The translations under genes were made by a program, and so were the position numbers. The notes below the pieces were generated by a model, which did no database searches, was not told the origin of the DNA, and saw nothing but the letters and a program-made list of their open reading frames with translations. DNA of 64,000 nucleotides from positions 124,001 through 188,000 of the forward strand of contig JAKSLH010000001.1 in the NCBI GenBank assembly GCA_024401335.1. Direction: 5' to 3'. This document shows positions 58,581 through 64,000 of the stretch, in pieces. Source of the stretch: Bacteroidales bacterium. GTDB taxonomy: Bacteria > Bacteroidota > Bacteroidia > Bacteroidales > Marinilabiliaceae. How positions within the stretch are numbered: position 1 is the stretch's first letter; every line of letters starts with the position of its first letter.

Positions 58581-59732
58581 ATGTTCAAAAATTGGCGTAT
58601 TATGAATAGAGTTTGCAATATGAATATATTTGTCAAGATAGTATTGTTTGTTGTCATACTGTGTTGTATGCCGGCTACGGTAAAAGGACAGGATGTCTCG
58701 TTCTCACAGACATACCAGGCTCCTCTCTACCTGAGCCCTTCTTATGCTGGCTTGACAAATGGTAGCCGTGTCGGCGTGAATTATCGTAATCAGTGGCCTG
58801 GTATCGGTAATGTCTATCAAGACTATTCTGTCTATGTTGACCATTTCTTTGAAAGGTTTAATAGCGGTCTCGGTCTCGTCTGGATTTGCGATAATGAGGG
58901 TAAGGGCCTCCTCGTAGATAATCAGGTGAATGTGGTATACTCTTATGAGGTGCCTTTCACTACCGATCTCTTCTTCCGACCTGGTATCGCTTTCGAATTC
59001 GGTCAGAGAAAACTCGATCAGTCTAAAATGATTACTTACACTGATATCACGTCCGACGGTAGATTCGTATATGGTGGCAGTAGTATCGAATTCGAAAATA
59101 CTAAGAGGGGCCGATTCGATGCCGCTGCGTCTGTTATGCTCTACAACGACCGATTCTCTATCGGCTTCGCTGTCGACCATCTCTTGCGACCTGACGCCTC
59201 TTTTACTGACACTAAGGATATAATTAAGCCTAAGTTTACTATCGATGGCTCTTATCGTTTCGACTACGAACCATCTTATAGAGGCTCTGAACCGAAGACT
59301 ATCACCCTCGCGGCTAATTTCAAACACCAGTACTCCTATAACCAGCTCGAACTTGGCATCTATTGGTATTACTATCCTATAGAAATAGGCGCCCTCTATC
59401 GTGGTCTGTTCTTTAAGATGGCGGGTGAACTGAGTAATACAGATGCGGTGGTTCCTACTATAGGTGTCAATATCCCTATCAAGAATAATGCTCTCCGCGT
59501 GGGATATAGCTACGATATTACTGTCTCTAAGCTTAGCTCTTTCGGTAACGGCGCTCATGAGGTGTCTCTCATCTACCGTATCATACCTGACGATGTTAAG
59601 CATCGTAGCTTCAAGATGAAACCTGTTCCTTGCTCCGAACCTATCATGGGTTATAGCTACTCTGGCTCCGGAGGTCGAGGTAAGGGTAGCCATAGAGGAC
59701 ATGGCTATAAGCGTCGTGGCATCCGTAAGTGA
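58581..59732 (+). CDS. PorP/SprF-family T9SS outer-membrane protein
   Basis: A predicted outer-membrane beta-barrel that helps export or anchor its neighbouring type B cargo, as SprF does for SprB in Flavobacterium. 383 residues; hydrophobic signal (NIFVKIVLFVVILCC...KGQ), then the family start QDVSFSQTYQAPLYLSPSYAG, NYRNQWPG, YSVYVDHFF and alternating strands to GAHEVSLIYRI. The C-terminal tail is basic and Gly/Arg/His-rich (GGRGKGSHRGHGYKRRG), unusual for the family. The start could also be the ATG at 58602 or 58620; I keep the first. It lies 32 bp after the giant gene, with no terminator between, so the two form one cassette. Confidence 0.92.
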   Translation: MFKNWRIMNRVCNMNIFVKIVLFVVILCCMPATVKGQDVSFSQTYQAPLYLSPSYAGLTNGSRVGVNYRNQWPGIGNVYQDYSVYVDHFFERFNSGLGLVWICDNEGKGLLVDNQVNVVYSYEVPFTTDLFFRPGIAFEFGQRKLDQSKMITYTDITSDGRFVYGGSSIEFENTKRGRFDAAASVMLYNDRFSIGFAVDHLLRPDASFTDTKDIIKPKFTIDGSYRFDYEPSYRGSEPKTITLAANFKHQYSYNQLELGIYWYYYPIEIGALYRGLFFKMAGELSNTDAVVPTIGVNIPIKNNALRVGYSYDITVSKLSSFGNGAHEVSLIYRIIPDDVKHRSFKMKPVPCSEPIMGYSYSGSGGRGKGSHRGHGYKRRGIRK

Positions 59733-59790
59733 TAGTTTGAAAGTGACGAACAAAATATATTGGCATAATTAGCCTATTTGTCGCCTATAT

Positions 59791-59824
59791 TTAATGATAT
59801 TTCATTAATAAATCATTAACTTTG
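59791..59824 (+). promoter_or_regulatory. Promoter of ompH-like gene with palindrome
   Basis: A -7 box TAacTTTG lies at 59817-59824 without a TTTG 20 bases upstream. A perfect inverted repeat TTAATGA-TATT-TCATTAA (59791-59808) sits between the expected elements, and a third TCATTAA (59813-59819) overlaps the -7 box. This has the form of an operator. Confidence 0.5.
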
Positions 59825-59869
59825 CACCCGCTTGATAAAATAGGAATTTAAGAATTTAATTATCTCTAT

Positions 59870-60451
59870 ATGAAAAAAACACTTATCGCTTTTGCTTCAG
59901 CAATCGTTATGATGGCAGTTTCTGCTTGCCAGGGTTCTAACGGTTCTTCTGTTTGCGTTAATGGTACAGATTCAGTATCTCTCTCTATCGCATACATTAA
60001 TACCGATTCACTCCTTCTCGGTTACGATTACGCAGCAAAGCTTAACGATCAGCTTATGAGCAAGAGTGAAGCTTCTCGCGCTGATTTCAACCAGAAATAT
60101 CGCGTGTTCCAGCAGGATGCTATCGAATTCCAGCGTAAGGTGCAGAACAATGGCTTCTTGAGCATGGATCGCGCTCAGAAAGAACAGCAGCGCCTTGCTA
60201 AGGTTGAACAGGATCTTCAGGAACTTAACGACCGCCTCGCTAATGAATTGGCTCAGGAACAGGCTAGAATGAGCGAAGAACTTCGTGATTCTCTCTCTAA
60301 CTTCCTCGCTAGCTATGCTGAAGGCCGCTATAAGTTGATTCTTAGCACTAGCATGATTAATGGTACTGTTCTTTATAGCGCTCCTGGTGTAGACATCACT
60401 GAGGATATAGTAAAGGCTCTCAACGCTCGTTACGCTGCTTCACAGAAGTAA
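59870..60451 (+). CDS. OmpH/Skp-family protein, predicted lipoprotein
   Basis: 193 residues. The signal peptide ends in a lipobox (MAVSAC) at about residue 20, so this member should be lipid-anchored rather than freely periplasmic. It continues with the family start SIAYINTDSLLLGYDYAAKLND. A long helical hairpin rich in Glu/Gln/Lys/Arg follows (QKYRVFQQDAIEF...QKEQQRLAKVEQDLQELNDRL). The C terminus (YKLILSTSMINGTVLYSAPGVDIT) matches OmpH proteins. By family it chaperones outer-membrane proteins through the periplasm. It is monocistronic, with its own promoter and terminator. Confidence 0.9.
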   Translation: MKKTLIAFASAIVMMAVSACQGSNGSSVCVNGTDSVSLSIAYINTDSLLLGYDYAAKLNDQLMSKSEASRADFNQKYRVFQQDAIEFQRKVQNNGFLSMDRAQKEQQRLAKVEQDLQELNDRLANELAQEQARMSEELRDSLSNFLASYAEGRYKLILSTSMINGTVLYSAPGVDITEDIVKALNARYAASQK

Positions 60452-60475
60452 TCAACTTTACAACTATATATTTAT

Positions 60476-60508
60476 AGGGAAGGGTAGTATCAACTCTTCC
60501 CTTTTTTT
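60476..60508 (+). terminator. Terminator of ompH-like gene
   Basis: AGGGAAGGGT (60476-60485) pairs with ACTCTTCCCT (60493-60502), with one G-T pair, around a 7-base loop. T7 follows. Confidence 0.9.
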
Positions 60509-60589
60509 ATTCACTTTACGCCTATAGTGTTGATATTTTGTAAATGTATATTAAAATTTCACAAAGTACTTATAGTTTTTAACTGTATA

Positions 60590-60621
60590 GTTGATTTACT
60601 GAGTAATCTTTCATATATTTG
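60590..60621 (+). promoter_or_regulatory. Promoter of the CoA-transferase gene
   Basis: GTTG (60590-60593), 20 bases, TAtaTTTG (60614-60621): one mismatch to consensus. Transcription should start near 60628. Confidence 0.7.
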
Positions 60622-60656
60622 TTTCTATAATTTTGAAGTTATTAAAACCTATTGAT

Positions 60657-62144
60657 ATGCAATACCCATTCATTACAGCGGAAGAAGCTGCTGATTTTAT
60701 TAAGAACGACTATGTGATAGGCATAGGTGGTTTCTCATCAGTTGGTACTCCAAAGGCTGTTACTGCTGCTCTTGCAGTGAAGGCCGAAGCCGAACATGCA
60801 AAAGGTAATCCTTTTCAGGTGAGCGTTATCGCCGGTGGTTCTACTGGCGACCAGATTGACGGCGCTTTGTCTCGCGCTAAAGCGATGAAATATCGTGCTG
60901 GCTTCCAGTCTAACAAGGATTTGCGTACTGCTATCAATAATGGCGAGGTTCAGTATTCTGATATTCACCTCTCTCATGTGGCTCAGGATCTTCGTTACGG
61001 CTTCCTTGGTCACATGGATGTGGCTATCATTGAGGCTGCTGATATCACTCCAGAAGGTGAACTTGTTCTTACTACTTCTGTCGGTGTTACTCCTACTATC
61101 GCTGCTTGCGCTGATAAGATTATCGTTGAGCTGAATGCTCATCACCCTGCTTATATCGTGGGTATGCACGACCTCTATGAGCCTATCAATCCTCCATATC
61201 GTCGTGAGATACCTGTTTATACTCCTGGCGATCGTATAGGTTCTAAGACTCTTAAGGTTGACCCTAAGAAGGTGCTCGGCGTCGTTAAGACTGATCTTCC
61301 TGATAGTATAGCTGCATTTACTAAGCCTGATCCAGTGACAACTAAGATTGGTGAGAATGTTGCTAATTTCCTTATCAGCGAACTTCGTAAGGGCCGTATC
61401 CCTAAGGAGTTCCTTCCATTGCAGAGTGGTGTGGGTAATATTGCGAATGCTGTGCTTGGTGGACTTGGCTCTTGCCCTGATATTCCTCCGTTTACTATGT
61501 TCACTGAGGTTATCCAGAATTCTGTAATTGGTCTTATGAAAGAGGGCCGTATCACTTTTGCTAGCGGTTCTTCTTTGACTCTCTCTGATGATGTCCTCCA
61601 GGATGTTTACGCTAACTATGACTTCTTTAAGGATAAGTTGATGCTTCGCCCTCAGGAGGTCAGCAACTCTCCTGAACTTTGCCGCCGTCTCGGTATTATT
61701 GCTATTAATACTGCTCTCGAGGCTGATATATTTGGTAATGTGAACTCAACAAATGTATGTGGCTCTAAGATGATGAATGGTATCGGTGGTTCAGCAGACT
61801 TCTCTCGTAATGCTTACCTTTCAATATTCACTTGCCCTTCTGTTGCTAAGGGTGGCGTTATCTCCGCTATTGTTCCTATGGCTAGCCATATCGATTCTTC
61901 TGAGAACTCGGTAAGAATCCTTGCTACTGAACAGGGTGTTGCCGATCTTCGCGGTAAGAGCCCATTGCAGAAGGCTCAGACGATTATTGAAAACTGCGTT
62001 CACCCTGAATATAAGGAGCTCTTGTGGGATTACTTGAAGATGGCTGCTGGTCATGCTCATACTCCAATGACTCTTAAGAAGGCTCTCGCAATGCACATCG
62101 CCTTCGAAGAAACTGGTGATATGCGTAATACTAAGTGGGATTAA
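60657..62144 (+). CDS. Acetyl-CoA hydrolase / CoA-transferase family protein
   Basis: A cytoplasmic class I-type CoA-transferase of about 495 residues, the family of succinyl-CoA:acetate and propionyl-CoA:succinate CoA-transferases. Visible marks are GIGGFSSVGTPKAVTAALA near the N terminus, VIAGGSTGDQIDGALSRA, the likely catalytic Glu in FTEVIQNSVIGL, the oxyanion loop GIGGSADFSRNAYLS, and ATEQGVADLRGKSP. Start at ATG 60657 (MQYPFITAEEAADF); the frame reaches a TTG at 60633 with no family match. In fermenting Bacteroidetes such enzymes recycle CoA in acetate, succinate or propionate formation; the exact acyl pair cannot be read from sequence. Single gene. Confidence 0.93.
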   Translation: MQYPFITAEEAADFIKNDYVIGIGGFSSVGTPKAVTAALAVKAEAEHAKGNPFQVSVIAGGSTGDQIDGALSRAKAMKYRAGFQSNKDLRTAINNGEVQYSDIHLSHVAQDLRYGFLGHMDVAIIEAADITPEGELVLTTSVGVTPTIAACADKIIVELNAHHPAYIVGMHDLYEPINPPYRREIPVYTPGDRIGSKTLKVDPKKVLGVVKTDLPDSIAAFTKPDPVTTKIGENVANFLISELRKGRIPKEFLPLQSGVGNIANAVLGGLGSCPDIPPFTMFTEVIQNSVIGLMKEGRITFASGSSLTLSDDVLQDVYANYDFFKDKLMLRPQEVSNSPELCRRLGIIAINTALEADIFGNVNSTNVCGSKMMNGIGGSADFSRNAYLSIFTCPSVAKGGVISAIVPMASHIDSSENSVRILATEQGVADLRGKSPLQKAQTIIENCVHPEYKELLWDYLKMAAGHAHTPMTLKKALAMHIAFEETGDMRNTKWD

Positions 62145-62159
62145 TACTCCTCAATATAA

Positions 62160-62196
62160 AACAAAGGGCATCGTGGTTATCTCGATGCCCTTTGTT
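62160..62196. terminator. Bidirectional terminator between CoA-transferase and suf genes
   Basis: AACAAAGGGCATCG (62160-62173) and CGATGCCCTTTGTT (62183-62196) are perfect 14-bp arms around a 9-base loop. T-rich sequence follows on the + side and an A-rich flank gives Ts on the minus side. Confidence 0.88.
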
Positions 62197-62283
62197 GTTT
62201 TATTGTGGTTTAGAACTTTCTGAAGACCTTTGCTTGCTAAGCTTTCTTGCTTACAACAAGTATCTAATCTAAGACCTGTCTTC

Positions 62284-62640
62284 TTATAACAAGCCTAGTT
62301 CCAGTCTAGCCTCTTCGCTAAGGTTATCCTGACTCCAAGGTGGATCGAATGTGAGGTTCACTTCTACCTGTTTTACTCCTCTGAGCCCCTGGATAAGTGT
62401 CATCACCTCTTCTGGTAAAGACTCAACTTCCGGACAGTTTGGTGTCGTCAATGTCATGACTATCCTTACCGATAAGTCTTCGTCTATTTCAATCTTATAT
62501 ATCAATCCAAGATCGTATATGTTTACCGGTATCTCAGGGTCATAAACCTGGCGTAACGCCTCTATTACTCGTTTCTCAAGGCTTTCAACGGTAACTGGTT
62601 CCTGGGCTATTTCTGACATGTTATCCTTGCTCTCTTCCAT
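62284..62640 (-). CDS. SufT/MIP18-like (DUF59) Fe-S assembly protein
   Basis: 118 residues. The DUF59 domain spans residues ~18-95 with VYDPEIPVNIYDLGLIY, MTLTTPNCP (the conserved Cys) and VEVNLTFDPPW. The ending DNLSEEARLELGLL is typical of the Bacteroidetes family members linked to suf operons. By family it assists maturation or delivery of iron-sulfur clusters. It lies 32 bp after sufE on the same strand and is the last gene of the block. Confidence 0.9.
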   Translation of the reverse strand: MEESKDNMSEIAQEPVTVESLEKRVIEALRQVYDPEIPVNIYDLGLIYKIEIDEDLSVRIVMTLTTPNCPEVESLPEEVMTLIQGLRGVKQVEVNLTFDPPWSQDNLSEEARLELGLL

Positions 62641-62672
62641 GATCCTCTATTTGGAAAGTGGATTCTTAATAA

Positions 62673-63107
62673 TTATTGTTTGTCACCAATCTTTGTCTTG
62701 AATGCCATAGCATAAAGCTTCATCTGCTTTATCATGGCAAGCAATCCGTTCGATCGGGTAGGGGTGAGGTTCTCTTTCAAACCGATCTTGTCTATGAAAT
62801 ACAAATCTGTGTCTAGTATTTCATCTGGTGTCTGATTGTCTAAAACTCGTATCAATAATCCTACGATGCCTTTGACTATGATCGCGTCCGCATCGGCCTC
62901 AAAATGTATCTTGTTCTCGTCAGTGAGTGACGCATATATCCATACGGTACTCTGACAACCCTCTATCACGTTCTGTGGTACACGATGCTCTTCTGGATAT
63001 GGTGGCATGTCATTGCCTATCTCTATCAAATAAGAGTATTTGTCCATCCAGTCGCTATAGTCTGAGAATTCCTCTACTATCTCGTCTTGTATTTCGTTTA
63101 TCGTCAT
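62673..63107 (-). CDS. sufE: Cysteine desulfuration protein SufE
   Basis: Takes persulfide sulfur from SufS and passes it to the Fe-S scaffold. 144 residues. The acceptor Cys is in VIEGCQSTVWI, and the remaining family motifs are ADADAIIVKGIVGLLIRVL, TDLYFIDKIGLKENLTPTRSNG and MIKQMKLYA. I place the start at ATG 63107 (MTINEIQDEIVEEF) as in Bacteroides relatives; an ATG at 63146 would add 13 residues of no family character. It sits 51 bp after sufS and 32 bp before the DUF59 gene. Confidence 0.95.
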   Translation of the reverse strand: MTINEIQDEIVEEFSDYSDWMDKYSYLIEIGNDMPPYPEEHRVPQNVIEGCQSTVWIYASLTDENKIHFEADADAIIVKGIVGLLIRVLDNQTPDEILDTDLYFIDKIGLKENLTPTRSNGLLAMIKQMKLYAMAFKTKIGDKQ

Positions 63108-63158
63108 TGTAGTATAATTGTGAATGAATTGCTGTTCATTCGTCATTACTGGTTAATA

Positions 63159-64000
63159 TCAACTCATCATCATTCTTACCCTGTCAACACCTTTGACGAG
63201 TGCGTCGATGTCTTCTTTTGTTGTATATACGCCAAATGAAGCTCTGACGGTTCCACTAATGCCAAATCTGTCCATCAATGGCTGAGCACAATGATGACCG
63301 GTGCGTACAGCTATACCCATCTTGTCGAGAATCATGCCTGTGTCATAAGGATGTACATTGCCTAGCAGGAATGAAACAGCGCTCGAATGTTCTTTTGCCT
63401 CACCAATGAAACGGATACCTGGTATGCCACCGAGTTGGTTGATGGTGTATTTGACGATCTCGTCTTCGTGTTCCTCAATCGCTGCCATGCCTATCTCTTC
63501 CATGAAGTCGATGGCGCGTCCGAGTCCAACTGCACTTATGTAGTCGGGAGTACCGGCCTCGAATTTGAATGGTAGCTGGTTGTATGTTGTCTTCTCAAAG
63601 GTTACTTTGTCTATCATCTCTCCACCACCATGGTATGGCACCATCTCATTTAGCCATTTGGCTTTGCCATAAAGTGCGCCGCTGCCGTTGGGTGCATACA
63701 TCTTGTGACCTGAAAATGCCATGAAGTCACAGTCTAGGTCTTGGACATCTATCGTCTTGTGTGGCATCGACTGGGCTGCATCTACAAGAACAGGAATGCC
63801 ATACGAGTGCGCTTTGCTTATTATCTGCTTCACAGGATTGACGGTGCCCATGACGTTTGATATATGCGCTACACATACAAGCTTCGTCCTCTCGTTAAGC
63901 AGTGAATATAAATGCTCTGTGTTGAGCTCGCCATTGTCAAAGATTTCGGCTACACGTAGTTTCATGCCTTTTCGCTCACATAGCATCTGCCATGGTACGA
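63159..64000 (-). CDS. sufS: Cysteine desulfurase SufS (5' end outside window)
   Basis: A PLP enzyme that releases sulfur from cysteine for Fe-S cluster assembly. The visible ~280 residues cover most of the large domain and the C-terminal domain: VCVAHISNVMGTVNPV, VLVDAAQSMPH, the PLP lysine in FSGHKMYAPNG, and the catalytic Cys in VRTGHHCAQPLMDRFG, which is the group II (SufS) loop. The frame stays open to the right edge (VPWQ before Met 63986), so the start lies beyond the window. Upstream sufB/C/D genes are expected but not visible. Confidence 0.96.
   Translation of the reverse strand, partial: VPWQMLCERKGMKLRVAEIFDNGELNTEHLYSLLNERTKLVCVAHISNVMGTVNPVKQIISKAHSYGIPVLVDAAQSMPHKTIDVQDLDCDFMAFSGHKMYAPNGSGALYGKAKWLNEMVPYHGGGEMIDKVTFEKTTYNQLPFKFEAGTPDYISAVGLGRAIDFMEEIGMAAIEEHEDEIVKYTINQLGGIPGIRFIGEAKEHSSAVSFLLGNVHPYDTGMILDKMGIAVRTGHHCAQPLMDRFGISGTVRASFGVYTTKEDIDALVKGVDRVRMMMS

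Noticed and set aside
63108..63146. Longer sufE start at 63146
   Set aside because: The family start matches the ATG at 63107; the added residues look like spacer sequence.

Overview
The window comes from the chromosome of a member of the Bacteroidetes, most likely order Bacteroidales. The evidence is type IX secretion (T9SS) genes, promoters of the TTTG-N20-TAnnTTTG type, almost no Shine-Dalgarno sequences, and aspS/sufE/metY proteins of Bacteroides/Prevotella type. Genus cannot be decided from the sequence. There are no insertion sequences, prophages, CRISPR arrays or rRNA genes.

Layout. Positions 1-3.6 kb hold methionine biosynthesis on the + strand (metA cut by the left edge, then metY), separated by tRNA-Lys and an AraC-type regulator. 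From 3.7 to 16.5 kb the minus strand carries aspS and a run, in transcription order, of an M23 lipoprotein peptidase, thiL, ruvA, sprA (the giant T9SS outer-membrane translocon) and tsaE. At 16.7-19.8 kb, minus strand, is a BspA-type leucine-rich-repeat protein with a T9SS-like C-terminal domain. A small conserved hypothetical gene, a 600-bp spacer and dprA follow on the + strand.

From 22,330 to 58,548 a single uninterrupted reading frame of 12,072 codons encodes a SprB-like giant surface protein. It has a signal peptide, an N-terminal Ig-like array, a long non-repetitive part, about 7,000 residues of SprB-type repeats, Ig-like domains, a 19-unit Cys-containing array, two PKD domains and a type B (CHU_C / gliding) sorting domain. 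It is followed 32 bp later by a PorP/SprF-family gene, the usual partner for export of type B cargo. The right end has an OmpH/Skp-like lipoprotein, an acetyl-CoA hydrolase/CoA-transferase, and a convergent suf block (sufS cut by the right edge, sufE, a SufT/MIP18-like gene).

How it fits together. SprA, the PorP/SprF protein, the LRR cargo and the giant adhesin form a T9SS and surface-display theme. The most notable observation is that the SprB repeats of the giant protein are not a simple tandem array. They follow a reproducible higher-order order: a six-unit cycle repeated about seven times, with a nine-unit cassette inserted in the same place three times (the last copy shortened). This is the part of the window I consider most likely to be undescribed.
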